Source of the DNA: CAWGYT01 sp963826795
Lineage (GTDB): Bacteria > Planctomycetota > Planctomycetia > Pirellulales > Pirellulaceae
Assembly (NCBI GenBank): GCA_963826795.1
Contig: CAWGYT010000025.1
Span: 62,001-126,000 of the forward strand
Reading direction: 5' to 3'
Length of the DNA: 64,000 nt
Of this stretch, positions 39,352 through 49,759 are shown piece after piece. Position numbers and translations under genes: made by a program. The stretch's first letter is position 1. Each line of letters starts with the position of its first letter. The notes beneath the pieces are model-generated. The model had not been told where the DNA came from. It searched no databases and saw nothing but the letters and a program-made list of their open reading frames with translations.

Positions 39352-41198
39352 ATGATCGACCGTTCGTACTGTAAATTAGTCACCCTCGTTGTTTTGCTTG
39401 GCGGCGTCAGCGCCGTGGACGCCGGAGGCTTACGCGGCGGCGGAGGTGGAGGTCGCGGTGGTGGTGGCGGCGGCCGCGCCGCAGCTCGTCCCGCGGCCCG
39501 ACCCGCACCGCGCCGAGCTCGGGACAACTGGGACACGCTTCGAGACCCAACGTCAGTCGTCCCTCGAGCCGTCCGGCGCCCAGCCGACCCGCCCCTCGTC
39601 CCGCGCCCAGCCGTCCCGCGCCCAGCCGTCCCGCACCCAGCCGTCCCGCGCCCAGCCGTCCCGCGCCCAGTCGACCCAGCGGCGGGATGAAGCCCAGCGC
39701 TCGCCCGAACATTTCCCCACCCTCCCTGGCCAATCGTCCCACGACGCGACCTGGCGCGGCGGGCCCCGGCCCGGTACGTCCCACAACGCGACCCGCCCCA
39801 GGCCCCGGCGGCACCGCACGGCCAGACCGGCCCAACGTCAACCGGCCCGACATCGCCCAGCGACCCGCGGGCAACCGGCCCTCGACCCGGCCCAGCGTCC
39901 CGGCCCTGGGAGGCGGCCAGCGCCCCGACGGCGGAATTGGGAGACCTGGGGGCAATCAGCGACCAGGCGTCGGCCAGCGCCCCGGCGGCGCGACCCGCCC
40001 CAGCCAACGCCCCTCTCCCGGCGATCTGGGAGACTTCCTGGGACTCGATCGACCCGTACAACCGCCCACCACGCTCCCCGCACGCCCCGGAGGCAACCGG
40101 CCCGGCGGAGAACGGCCCGGAATCACGCGACCGGATCGGCCCGGCACGGGTGAACGACCCGGAATCGGAGACCGACCGATCGCAGGCAACCGGCCCGGCG
40201 TGGGCGACCGGCCCGGCGTGGGCGACCGGCCCGGCGTGGGCGACCGACCCGGGATTGGCAACCGGCCCGGCGTGGGCAACCGGCCCGGCGTCGGCAACCG
40301 GCCCAATAACATTGGTGGGAATCTGAATCTGAACATCAACAACCGTCCCAGCTGGGTGAACATTGATCGCAACACGATCAACAACATCAACAATCGATGG
40401 GGGAATCAGATCGGCAATCTCCATAATTGGCCGAGTCGTTATCCCAATCGAATCGGCTACTGGCATGGCTGGGGCAACAACCTCCGCGGACATTGGCACC
40501 ATCATCACTATCACGGCCACGGATGGTTCGGCGCCGGCTGGTGGGCCGGGCATCCGCATCGGTATTGCGGCTGGCATTACGGGTATCGGTTCGGTGCTTA
40601 CCCCTGGCGATACTGGTGGACGGTTCCCACATTTGCCGCCATCACCAATTGGTTCAGCTGGTCCGCCCCGGCCGCGGTGTGGTCCGAACCCGTGTACTAC
40701 GACTACGGCACGGGCGGCAATGTGGTCTACCAAGGCAACCAGGTTTACGTGAACAACGAGCCGGTGGCGACGGCGCAGGAATTTGCCGAGAGCGCGGCGG
40801 ACCTGGCGACGGTGCCCCCGCCAGCCACGGAGGAAGAGGCGGAGGAGGCCGAATGGCTACCGCTGGGGACTTTCTCGGTGGCGACCAGCGAGCAGGATCT
40901 CGAACCGACCCGCGTGATGCAGTTGGCGGTCGACAAGCAGGGGGTCATCAGCGGGACACTCTACAACAGTGCGACCGACGAGGCCCAAACGATCCAAGGT
41001 CAGGTTGACAAGGAGACGCAGCGTGTCGCATTACGACTTGGAGACACCGACAACGTCGTCGCGGAAACCGGGATCTACAACCTGACTCAAGACGAGGCAC
41101 CGTTGCTGGTTCACTTCGGTACGGACCGAGTCGAAAATTATTTGCTTGTTCGCCTGGAATACCAAGGGGACGACGCGGAAGAGTCGGAATCGCAGTGA
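39352..41198 (+). CDS. Mu-protocadherin-like Pro/Gly/His-rich surface protein, one frameshift
   Basis: Start ATG 39352 (MIDRSYCKLVTLVVLLGGVSAVDA, signal peptide). The ~615-residue protein has a Gly-rich stretch, then Arg-Pro-Ser/Ala repeats (RPAPSRPAPSRP), GDRPGVGDRPGVG-type repeats encoded by a ~18-bp DNA repeat (40190-40310), an Asn/Ile-rich part (NTINNINNRW), a Trp/His-rich block (GHWHHHHYHGHGWFGAGWW), and a globular C-terminal domain (LPLGTFSVATSEQ, VMQLAVDKQGVISGTLYNS). Relatives in Rhodopirellula are annotated as mu-protocadherin-like cell-surface proteins. One base is missing near 39520; adding it joins the start to ASRPNVSRPSSRPAPSRP. Stop and a GTG of the next frame overlap. Confidence 0.8.
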
Positions 41199-41245
41199 CG
41201 TCGCCACCCAGACGCGTCGAGTCCAGCTCGCGCAGTGATTCGCAA

Positions 41246-42334
41246 ATGGCTTGGTCGTTTAGAATCGCCAGGATCGCAGGAATCGACGTCTTCCTGCACT
41301 GGACGTTCCTGATCCTGCTGACCTGGATCGGGGCCAGCTACCTGCTGCGAGGTGAGTCGCTCGGGCAGGCGGCGGCGGGAATCGGGTTCGTCCTGGCCCT
41401 GTTCGGTTGTGTCGTCCTGCACGAATTGGGGCACGCCCTGACGGCGCGACGTTTCGGGATTCAAACGGAAGACATTACGCTCTTGCCCATCGGCGGCGTC
41501 GCTCGGCTGCAGCGAATGCCGGAGGATCCCCGCCAGGAATTCCTGGTCGCGATTGCGGGGCCGCTGGTGAATTTGGCGATCGCGTCCGTGTTGTTCGGCT
41601 ATCTTTGGGCCCGACGGGGATTCACCGGCCAACTTCCTGAGACGCTTTTGGCAGGATCGTTCTTGGTCAATCTGCTGTGGGTCAACGCGATGCTGTTTAC
41701 GTTCAACCTCTTGCCCGCGTTTCCCATGGATGGCGGACGTATCCTCCGGGCCTTCCTGGCGACCCGCATGAATTATGTGCAAGCGACCTCGATCGCGGCG
41801 AACGTGGGGCAGGCCATGGCGATGCTGCTGGGACTGGCCGGGCTGTTTTACAATCCCTTCCTGATCTTCATCGCGTTTTTCGTCTACCTGGGGGCCGAAG
41901 GCGAGGCCCGCATGGTCGAGATGAAATCGCTCTTGGGCGGTGTGCTCGTACGGGACGCGATGATCCATCACTTTCGAACACTTCAGCCCACCGACACGCT
42001 GCGGGTGGCGGCGGATGAATTGCTGGCCGGCTCGCAACACGACTTCCCGATCGTCGAAGGCGGGCGAGTCGTGGGAATGCTCCGCCGCACGCAACTGGTC
42101 GAGTCGCTCGCGCAGCGGGGCGAGCAGGCAACGATCGAAACGGTCATGGATCGAGAAGTGCATCCGGTACAAGATTCCGACACGCTCGAACATCTTTCGA
42201 GCGAGATGCAATCGCGCGGCATCACGACGCGGCCAGTGATCCAAGACGATCGGCTGATCGGGCTGGTCTCGACGGAAAATATCGGCGAGTACCTGATGAT
42301 CAAAGCGGCCCAGCAGCGTCGCGCCGGCGCGTGA
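41246..42334 (+). CDS. Site-2 protease (M50B) with CBS domains
   Basis: I prefer ATG 41246 (MAWSFRIARIAGIDVFLHW, the family start); a GTG at 41195 overlapping the previous stop is possible. The ~362-residue membrane protein has the metal-binding HELGH (VVLHELGHALTARRFG) in one membrane segment, LLPIGGVA, and the second site LLPAFPMDGGRILRAF. Six hydrophobic segments precede two CBS domains (VRDAMIHHFRTLQPTDTLR, then VMDREVHPVQDSDTLEHLS), the layout of SpoIVFB-type rhomboid-unrelated intramembrane metalloproteases with nucleotide-sensing CBS pairs. It cleaves membrane substrates, often anti-sigma factors; its own substrate is unknown. Confidence 0.93.
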   Translation: MAWSFRIARIAGIDVFLHWTFLILLTWIGASYLLRGESLGQAAAGIGFVLALFGCVVLHELGHALTARRFGIQTEDITLLPIGGVARLQRMPEDPRQEFLVAIAGPLVNLAIASVLFGYLWARRGFTGQLPETLLAGSFLVNLLWVNAMLFTFNLLPAFPMDGGRILRAFLATRMNYVQATSIAANVGQAMAMLLGLAGLFYNPFLIFIAFFVYLGAEGEARMVEMKSLLGGVLVRDAMIHHFRTLQPTDTLRVAADELLAGSQHDFPIVEGGRVVGMLRRTQLVESLAQRGEQATIETVMDREVHPVQDSDTLEHLSSEMQSRGITTRPVIQDDRLIGLVSTENIGEYLMIKAAQQRRAGA

Positions 42335-42337
42335 GCC

Positions 42338-42613
42338 TCATTCCATCAGCGGTCGATCGGCGGCAATCCGTCCGCGTGAGAAGTAGAGGATCAAACCGAG
42401 CACGGGCAGAATCAGAATCAAGAGGGTCCAGACCAGCTTATGGCGAGCCGACCCCTTCCCTAGCAGCAGGGAGACAATGGCGGCCACATCCATAATGAGC
42501 AAGACCGCCGCCACACCCGACCAAGGCGAGGGCTTCAGTCCCAATTGAGCGACCAGCGCCGACCCATCCGCGGCCAGCCAAGGCACCCCGACGCGAGCGA
42601 CATCCTGAGTCAT
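42338..42613 (-). CDS. Small membrane protein with PLDc_N-like domain
   Basis: The 91-residue protein has two hydrophobic segments (GVAAVLLIMDVAAIVSLLL and LVWTLLILILPVLGLILYF) and ends YFSRGR. This matches the N-terminal domain found in cardiolipin synthases (PLDc_N) and stand-alone small proteins; the W-x-L-x-I-L-x-L-P-x-x-G-x-x-L-Y-x-x-x-GR pattern is visible. It is convergent with the site-2 protease gene, with only 3 bp between stops. Confidence 0.75.
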   Translation of the reverse strand: MTQDVARVGVPWLAADGSALVAQLGLKPSPWSGVAAVLLIMDVAAIVSLLLGKGSARHKLVWTLLILILPVLGLILYFSRGRIAADRPLME

Positions 42614-42754
42614 CGGTTATCTCTTTCATGCTTGCACGAGTCGTATCCGGCGGGGGAACCGCCGTTTTCCCCCCGGCCGTGAACGCCTACTGTACCCGAC
42701 GTCGCCTCAAATCGCGAATAGGAACCTTTCCCGCCGGGAGGCCGAGGGGCCATC

Positions 42755-42786
42755 GGGAGGGCAAGTTCCCGCCGAGCCGCCTCGCC
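42755..42786. repeat. Dispersed gggagggc hairpin element
   Basis: gggagggcaagttcccgccg followed by agccgcctcgcc has the GGGA..TCCC hairpin core also seen at 61450-61505 and 7696-7713. It lies in the 233-bp gap upstream of the small membrane protein; no gene is seen in that gap. Confidence 0.5.
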
Positions 42787-42846
42787 GACGACCACCGAGA
42801 CCCCACGCACCAAACCGCCACCTCCGCGGTCCGCCACGACACCTCC

Positions 42847-45800
42847 TCAATCCTCCACCGGCCGTTTGCCGCGTACGAACCAGGGATAGATGGCGGGCAC
42901 GACCAGGCTGGTGAGCAGCGTCGAGGTGATCAGGCCGCCGATCACGACCGTGGCCAGGGGACGCTGCATTTCGGCCCCGTCACCGGTGGACGTCGCCATC
43001 GGCAGAAAGCCCAAGCTGGCCACCAGCGCGGTCATCAGGACGGGCCTCAGGCGCGAGAGTGCTGTCTCGCGGGTCACATCATCAATCGGCAAGTCGGTTC
43101 CGCGCAAGTGTTCCGCGGCGCTCACCCAAACCAGGCCGTTCAGGACGGCGACACCGAACAGTGCGATGAATCCGACACCCGCCGAGATGCTAAACGGCAG
43201 CTGGCGAACGGCCAGCGCGAACACGCCTCCGGACGCGGCCATCGGGACGGCCAGGAAGATCAGCAGCGCCAAGCTCGGCGACTTGAACGTGGTATGGAGC
43301 AGCAGGAAGATGAGCAAGAGCACGATCGGCGTGATCAGGGCCAATCGACGACTGGCCGATTGCAGGTTCTCAAAGTCACCTCCCCAGCGAATTTCGTAGC
43401 CAGGCGGCAGCACAACCTGTTCGGCGACCGCACGTTTCGCCTCGGCGACGAAACTGGCCACATCGCGTCCCCGCACATTGGCCGAAATGAACGTGCGACG
43501 ACGATTGGCGTCGTGCTCGACCGTGGGTGGGGTCTCCTCCAGACAGAGGTCCGCCAGCTCGCCGAGCGGGACGGGTTCTCCGCCCGCTTCCGCCACCGGC
43601 AGCTGACGCAATTTGGCAATTTCTCCCCGCCAGGCTTCTGGCAGTCGGACGATGACCGGAAAACGTGCCGCGTCCCTCGAAGATCAAACCGACTTGGTGC
43701 CCGCCGATCGACTCGACGACATTCATGACCTGTTCGGCATTAACGCCATAGCGAGCCAGCGCGTCGCGTCGGGGAACGACCGTCAGGGTTGACAGGTTGG
43801 CCTGATAGTCTGCCTTGACATCGACCGCACCTCCGATCGGTCTCAGCACCCTTTCGATTTCCTTCGCGGTGCGACCGAGCACCGCCAGATCGTCACCGTA
43901 CAGCAGCACGGCCACGTCCGCCTTGACGCCCGCCACCAGCTCATCGACGCGCATTTCAATCGGCTGCGTGAACCCGAAGGCGACTCCGGGCACGGACTGA
44001 TTCAGGACCTTCGACATCTCGCTGATGAGCGTGTCACGCGTCTTCGGCGTCGGCCAGTGATGGTGGTCGTTCAGGATGACCCACACGTCGGTTTGATGGA
44101 CACCCATCACGTCGTTCGCAATCTCGGGTCGCCCGGTCTTGCAAAAGACGGTCTTCACTTCGGGGAATTCCAGGAGTGCCTTTTCGATCCGCGTGGACAT
44201 GTCGATCGAGCCTTCCAACGAGGCGCTCGGCAGTCGGACCGCTTCGATCAGCAAATCGCCCTCTTCCAAACGGGGCATGAACTCCGCCCCCAGTCGGTAA
44301 CCGACGGGCAGGCTCAGTCCAAAAACCACGAGTGCCAGGACGGTCGTGATCACCGGATGGGAAATCGCACGATTGACGACGGGACGATACACGAACTTGA
44401 TCATGCGAACCAGCAGAATGTCCTTGTCCTGAATTTTCCGCGGCAGGGTTAACGAAGCCATCGCGGGCATGAAGGTCATCGACAGGACGAGTGAACCGAA
44501 CAGGGCGAACAGGACCGTGAGCGCCATTGGCCGAAAGAGTTTGCCTTCGGTGCCGGTCAGCATCAAGATCGGCAAGTAAACGATCGCGATAATCAATTCG
44601 CCGAACATTGTGGGTTTTCGCACCTCGATGGACGCGTCGCGTATGACGTCCAGTCGCGAACGTCCCGCGGTGTTATGCGAGAGTCGGTGGATGCAGTTCT
44701 CGACCATGATCACGGACGAATCCACGATCAATCCGAAGTCGATGGCCCCCAGGCTCATCAAGCTGGCGGTGATCCCGAAGAAGTGCATCAGGTTCGTGGC
44801 GAACATCATGGAAAGCGGGATTGCCATCGCCGTAATGATGCCCGCACGAAGGCTGCCGAGCATCAGCAGCAGCACCACGATCACCAGGGTTCCCCCCTCG
44901 GTCAGGTTTCTGACGACGGTGTGCAGGGTGCGGCCGATCAATGCCGCGCGATCGTAGGTGATGTCCAGCCAGACGCCGGGCGGCAACGTCGGCCGGACCT
45001 CCGCGATCCGTTGCTTGACTCGTTCGACAACTTCGCGCGAGTTTTCCCCAATCAGCATCATCACCAGCCCCGTCACGGCTTCACCCCGCCCGTCGCGCGT
45101 CACGGCACCTTGTCGCGTCATCGCCGAGACCTCGATGTCCGCAACGTCCCGCAGCAGAATGGGCGTTCCATCCGATTCGCGTCGCAACACGATTTGTTCG
45201 ATATCCTGGATGCCCGTCAACAGGGCGTTGCCGCGGATGAACCGCTGCTCGTCATGATGGACGACATAGCCGCCGCCTGCCGAGACGTTGTTGCTGGCGA
45301 CCTTGGTAAACAGATCGTCCAGCGTCAAGCCGTAGCTGGCCAATTGGTCCGGACTCGGACGGATCTCGAACGTCTTGTAGAATCCGCCGTGCGTATTGAT
45401 CTCGGTGACGCCCTGAACCTCCCGCAGCTTCGGTGCGACCTCCCACTCCAGAATGGCCCGCAGCTGCATCGGTGAGTAACCAGCGCCGCGCACTTCGAAC
45501 TGGAGGATTTCGCCCAGCGCCGTCGTGAGCGGACCGAGCTCGGGAGTCCCGTAGCCGGGCGGAATCTGACCGGCCGCGTTGGCCAGGCGTTCCGATACCA
45601 GCTGCCGCGCCCAATAGATGTCCGTCCCTTCTTGGAACACGATCGTGACCACCGAAATTCCGAATTTCGAAACGCTCCGCAGCTCTTCCAGATTCGGCAA
45701 TCCTCCCATCGTGGACTCCACGGGGTAGGTGACGTACCGTTCCACCTCAATCGGTGACAACGAACCGGCATCGGTGATCACGCTGACCTGCACGTTTGTC

Positions 45801-45925
45801 ATATCCGGCACGGCGTCAATCGGCAATTGAAGCGCGGCGTTCAAACCGGCCACGGCCATGAGGGCGGTGAGTGTCACGACGAGGAAGCGATTTTCGAGCG
45901 AGAATTCGATCAGCTTGGCGAGCAT
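42847..45925 (-). CDS. CusA/CzcA-type heavy-metal efflux RND pump, one frameshift
   Basis: The product is ~1,025 residues, the usual size. It begins MLAKLIEFSLENRFLVVTLTALM (TM1), followed by DAVPDMTNVQVSVITDAGSLSP, STMGGLPNLEELRSVSKFG, IGENSREVVERV and, in TM4, LMSLGAIDFGLIVDSSVIMVEN, the metal-RND signature DFG-x-x-x-D plus VEN. One extra base near 43667 breaks the frame after VGLIFEG; without it the protein continues RARFPVIVRLPEAWRGEIA and ends IYPWFVRGKRPVED. It pumps monovalent or divalent metal ions out through an outer-membrane channel. The adaptor gene is upstream, 138 bp away. No outer-membrane factor gene is adjacent. Confidence 0.9.
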
Positions 45926-46063
45926 GGCAGTATCGGCGTTCTTGGAAGTAGGAGTGGCTTAGGTCCCCGCGTCGATCGGCGTGACCCAGGAATCGGATCG
46001 ACAGGTTTCTGGACTTGGCGTGCGTTTCGCTCAACAGGCGAGCTTCGGCGCAACCGACCGATG

Positions 46064-47527
46064 CTATTCTCCGGCTCCTTCCTCGCCGGCCAGCAAGAGT
46101 TCCGACTTCAAGTAAAACGCGCCGTCGGAAACAACCACGGCGTCTGCCTCGAGCCCCTGGGTGACTTCGGTCCAGCCATCGGCGGAGATCCCGGGAACGA
46201 TGTCCACTCGGCGGAAGCAGTCGGGACTCTGCTGCACGAAAACGAACGGCTGCCCGTCGTGTTCGACAATCGAGGGTCCGGGGACCGCCAGCACGTCATG
46301 GGGAACATCCATGGGCACGGTGACGCGCACGAATTGGCCAGGGCGGAGGGTTCCGTCGCGGTTGTTGAGCGTAGCGATCAGCGGCACGGCATTGGTTGCC
46401 GCACTCACTTCGCGACCCAGAAAATAAACCTCGGCCGTCAGCGCGCAGTCGGCCATGGAGGCCGTCCCGACTTGCAACTCCTGTCCGGGTTGCAAGTTCA
46501 TCGCTCCCCAGTCGCGTTCGCGAATGTCGGCGACGACCCACAGACGGGACGTATCGGCCAACACAAACAGCGCGTCGCCGGGCTCAATTCGCTCAGATGT
46601 CGCGAAGTACTTCTCCTCGATCGTCCCCGCGAAGGGGGCGCGCACCTCGACGTAGGACAGCGTTTGAGCGTCCTCGCCGCCCTCGTCCTGCGGCGTGGCG
46701 TACCCCAACAGCGTTTGCAGATACTGTTGACTGATCTTCAAACGTCGACCGGCATCGGCGACGGCGGCGTCCGCGGCAACGCCCGCCTGCCGCGCGTCGA
46801 ACAAGGATTGCTCCATGACGGCCTTCAGTTCCGCCTCGGCCGCATACAGTTCGCTCCGGCGGTACTCCGTTGTCGTGCTCGGCAAAGCCCCCGAATTCGC
46901 CAGCCGCGTGACGTTACCGGCGAGTTTGGCGGCTAAGAGGTATCGCGAGTAGGCCGAAATCACTTTGGCGCGGTAATCTCCCAGCGAAATCGTCTCCATC
47001 TCGTCCAAGATCACATCCGCGTCCTGTCCCTCCTGGACGGCTCCAACCAACTGTTCCAAGCCCTGGCAGGTCGCCGCCGTCCAACTGCGCTTCGTTTCGG
47101 CGAGATCCAGTTGTGATTGATTGCGCAAGACGTCCGCTCGTGCATTGCCAAGCTCCGGGCTGCTCAAGACGGCCAACACCTGTCCCTCGGTGACCGCATC
47201 GCCGGGCTTGACGCGCACCTCACTCAAGATCCCGGCGACCGGCAATTTGATTTCGATATGCCGCGTGTCGTCATACTGCAGCCGCCCGGGCAACGTGGTT
47301 GTCTCCTGCAGGCGGCGGACCTGAGCCCGTTCCGTTCGGATCCGGGCCGCGGCAAGTTTCTCCGCAGGGAGAACAACCTGGTTCGGAGACGCAGGCAACG
47401 TCGCCTCGACGGGCTCACCCTCCAATGCCGCATCTCCGGAAGAGGCGAACATCGCCCACCAAACGACACCGCAGGCGATCAACACGAGAATCGAAACAAC
47501 GACGACCGGAACGAAACGTGATTTCAT
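46064..47527 (-). CDS. CusB/HlyD-type efflux periplasmic adaptor
   Basis: Start at 47527 (MKSRFVPVVVVSILVLIACGVVWW, membrane anchor). The ~487-residue protein has the membrane-fusion layout: lipoyl half-motif (LQYDDTRHIEIKLPVAGILSEVRVKPGDAVTEGQVLAVL), a long alpha-helical hairpin (~130-260), the second lipoyl half (VRAPFAGTIEEKYFATSERIEPGDALFVLAD), and beta-barrel and membrane-proximal parts (LWVVADIRERDWGAMNLQPGQE, GTLRPGQFVRVTVPM). It bridges the RND pump encoded downstream and an outer-membrane channel. No histidine- or methionine-rich N-terminal metal motif is obvious. Confidence 0.93.
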   Translation of the reverse strand: MKSRFVPVVVVSILVLIACGVVWWAMFASSGDAALEGEPVEATLPASPNQVVLPAEKLAAARIRTERAQVRRLQETTTLPGRLQYDDTRHIEIKLPVAGILSEVRVKPGDAVTEGQVLAVLSSPELGNARADVLRNQSQLDLAETKRSWTAATCQGLEQLVGAVQEGQDADVILDEMETISLGDYRAKVISAYSRYLLAAKLAGNVTRLANSGALPSTTTEYRRSELYAAEAELKAVMEQSLFDARQAGVAADAAVADAGRRLKISQQYLQTLLGYATPQDEGGEDAQTLSYVEVRAPFAGTIEEKYFATSERIEPGDALFVLADTSRLWVVADIRERDWGAMNLQPGQELQVGTASMADCALTAEVYFLGREVSAATNAVPLIATLNNRDGTLRPGQFVRVTVPMDVPHDVLAVPGPSIVEHDGQPFVFVQQSPDCFRRVDIVPGISADGWTEVTQGLEADAVVVSDGAFYLKSELLLAGEEGAGE

Positions 47528-47782
47528 CGCGCAGACCCGTCTTGGGGAATGGAGAAAACAACAATCAAGTTGTCGAAACACGGGACGCTTAACGTCTCAC
47601 GGTGCCGGTGCACTGGACGTCGTTAAGGTCGGAAGTCGAACTCTTCGTGACACCACGTGCGGCAGGGCTGCAACTCGCGCGGCAGCGCGAATGAGAGGAC
47701 GTGAACGAAGCCCGTCGTGCGCGGCCTCGCGTGGAACCGCTCGAGGCGAGGGCCGGCGAGTCGCCAACCCAAGGTGCCTGCC

Positions 47783-48298
47783 CTAACAGAGGGCCACGCC
47801 TGTCACGCAACAGAGCGGCGCGACGCGAAGCAAGGTCGAACAGAAAGTACTCCCGCGACTCGCCGTCCTGGCGTCGGGTTCGGCGCCGAGTGACGCGACC
47901 CGTTGTTCACCGCTGATCGGCGTCGAGACGCAGAGCGACGCCAGACGAGTTTCAAACACCAGCGTCGGTCCCAGGTGGCACTCGGTCAAGAGCACCCGTC
48001 CGTCGCCAATCGGGTCGCCCAATTCGTGCCCATCCGTCGGCGAATGACCGGGCTCAACCGGCCCCCACGGCATCAACAGATGGACATGCCAGCCCAAAAC
48101 CTCATTGCGTGCCGAATCCGAATGATAGACGCGACAATGGTCCGCCAGGCTTCCCTCGGCGACGTTTGCCCGCGGACCTGCGGCATGTTGATGGATCCCC
48201 GGCAACGGCCCCCTCCAGGTGACCAGGCAAAGCAGTAAGCAGACGAAACTCCGCCACGTGGCGTGGCAGCGTGATCGGCTGCAAAAGGAGGGCGACAT
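47783..48298 (-). CDS. Small secreted protein at the head of the efflux operon, function unknown
   Basis: The 171-residue product has a signal-like N-terminus (WRSFVCLLLCLVTWRGPLPG), then IHQHAAGPRANVAEG and LGWHVHLLMPWGPVEPG, a His-rich part that suggests metal contact. The end (CSTLLRVAPLCCVTGVALC) is unusual and could come from a frame error, since another frame stays open to 47589. It lies upstream of the adaptor gene in the same direction (gap ~255 bp), a position in which planctomycete efflux operons often carry a small unknown secreted protein. Weakly supported. Confidence 0.45.
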   Translation of the reverse strand: MSPSFCSRSRCHATWRSFVCLLLCLVTWRGPLPGIHQHAAGPRANVAEGSLADHCRVYHSDSARNEVLGWHVHLLMPWGPVEPGHSPTDGHELGDPIGDGRVLLTECHLGPTLVFETRLASLCVSTPISGEQRVASLGAEPDARTASRGSTFCSTLLRVAPLCCVTGVALC

Positions 48299-48673
48299 AG
48301 GCGGTTATCTCGGCGCTGAGCGATTGCTTGGGCCTTATTATCGGAACCTCTGCGGTCGAAGTCAAGCGAATCAGTTCGCCTGGAACTTGTAGCAACCAAC
48401 GTGAGACTCCCGCCGGCAAGCGGCGGGCATCTCCCCGGCACGGGGCGGCTCCTCCACCCATCCGCGAAACGAGGGGGATCTGCTGCTCGAGGCGATTGAC
48501 AACGCCTCGAAGTCTGCGGATCGAGGCGCTCGCAACTGCGTCTTCAACCACGAGCTGGCGATTTTCAAGTTCTTCGCCGAGAGATTACAATCTTTTCGTG
48601 GGGCGAGCGAAAACCAGGGCGAGGTCGCAGCGCGGGGGCTGATGCGAAACCTCGGTCCGTGGCGGGGTAATCC
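48299..48673. other. Intergenic region between the efflux and MoxR operons
   Basis: 375 bp between divergent genes. No gene is seen. A TACAAT at 48586-48591 pointing to the caspase-like gene could be a -10 box, but no good -35 is at 17 bp. Two short GC-rich hairpins (gccggc/cggc type) are present. Confidence 0.4.
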
Positions 48674-49759
48674 ATGATTCGAAACGTCATGCTGCTTGAG
48701 GTCCAGCGAAGCAGCCGGTCTACCTTGTGGATTGTGTCGCTGGCCTGTTGCGTCTGCGTGGCGCCGCTGCGCGGCCAGTCGCCGGAGATCGCAGTCGAAT
48801 CGGCGGGGCCGCAGGCATCGGCCGAAATCGACCCGGTGGTCGGGTCCGATGCCTTGGACGTTTTATCGACCACAAGCTCAGCGTCTCAAACGCCGTCAAC
48901 GAGCCCCGGCGGCATGGGCACCGCTTCAACTTACGCCCTGATCTTGTTGGGCCTCCCGGGAACGAAGGAACACGAAACGCAGCAAACCGCGATCGCGCGC
49001 GCCTGGATCCGCTGGCTGCGTGGCCCGCTGCAGATTCCGATCGAGCGGATTTGGGTTTGTCGCCAGTCGCGCCCGGGCGACGAGGCATCGAGTCAGCTGC
49101 TGGGCAATTCACGTGAATCCATCACGCAGGCGATCGACCAGTTATCGAAGCAATTGTCGCCCACCGATCAGCTCTGGGTCTTCTTTCTGGGGCACGGCAG
49201 CTTCGACGAGCGGGATGTTTTTTTTCATATCCCGGGCCGCGACATGAGCGGCGTCGAGTATGCGGAACGGTTCGACGCGATCCGGTGTCAGCGGCAGGTT
49301 TTTTGGCTGACGATGTCGTGCGCGGGGCATTTCCTGCCCGCCTTGTCGCGTCCCGAGCGGGTCGTGATCACGGCCACGACGATGGATGCGGAACCCAACG
49401 AGACCGAATTCCCGCAGGCGCTTGTCGACGTGATTCAACGCCCCGCCGCCGCGTTGGACCGCGATCACAATGGTGAAGTAACGCTGCTGGAGATCTTTGC
49501 AGCGGTCGTCGAGGAAGTCGCGCGGCGGTATGCGTCCGACGGCCGGGCGGCGACCGAGCACGCGTTGCTGGACGACAATGGGGACCGACGCGGTACGGAA
49601 TGGGAGGCCATCCTGGCCGCCTCCGCCCGTTCGACGGACACGGCGCCGGCGACCGAACTTCCGGATGGCACGCTGGCTCAGTCCCACGTGATCCAGGCGG
49701 CAAGTCCGCCGATTTCCGAACCCAATCCTTCTGAACAAGAGCCCTCTCGAAATGAATGA
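48674..49759 (+). CDS. Caspase-like (clan CD) peptidase-family protein heading the MoxR operon
   Basis: Start ATG 48674. The 361-residue product has a signal or anchor segment (LWIVSLACCVCVAPLRG) and a caspase/legumain-type fold: YALILLGLPGTKEHETQQ at ~85, a helix, then the catalytic His in LWVFFLGHGSFDERDVFF (~170) and Cys in QVFWLTMSCAGHFLPAL (~215), with strand-loop spacing as in clan CD enzymes (C13/C14). LDRDHNGEVTLLEIF is an EF-hand-like loop. The C-terminal ~60 residues are disordered. The stop overlaps the MoxR start by 8 bp, so it is firmly in the operon. Protease activity is inferred from the dyad; no substrate is suggested. Confidence 0.75.
   Translation: MIRNVMLLEVQRSSRSTLWIVSLACCVCVAPLRGQSPEIAVESAGPQASAEIDPVVGSDALDVLSTTSSASQTPSTSPGGMGTASTYALILLGLPGTKEHETQQTAIARAWIRWLRGPLQIPIERIWVCRQSRPGDEASSQLLGNSRESITQAIDQLSKQLSPTDQLWVFFLGHGSFDERDVFFHIPGRDMSGVEYAERFDAIRCQRQVFWLTMSCAGHFLPALSRPERVVITATTMDAEPNETEFPQALVDVIQRPAAALDRDHNGEVTLLEIFAAVVEEVARRYASDGRAATEHALLDDNGDRRGTEWEAILAASARSTDTAPATELPDGTLAQSHVIQAASPPISEPNPSEQEPSRNE

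Noticed and set aside
47589..47810. 73-residue minus-strand frame after the small secreted protein
   Set aside because: Arg/Ser-rich shadow-like composition; could be the true C-terminus of the neighbour if a frame error exists, but this cannot be shown.
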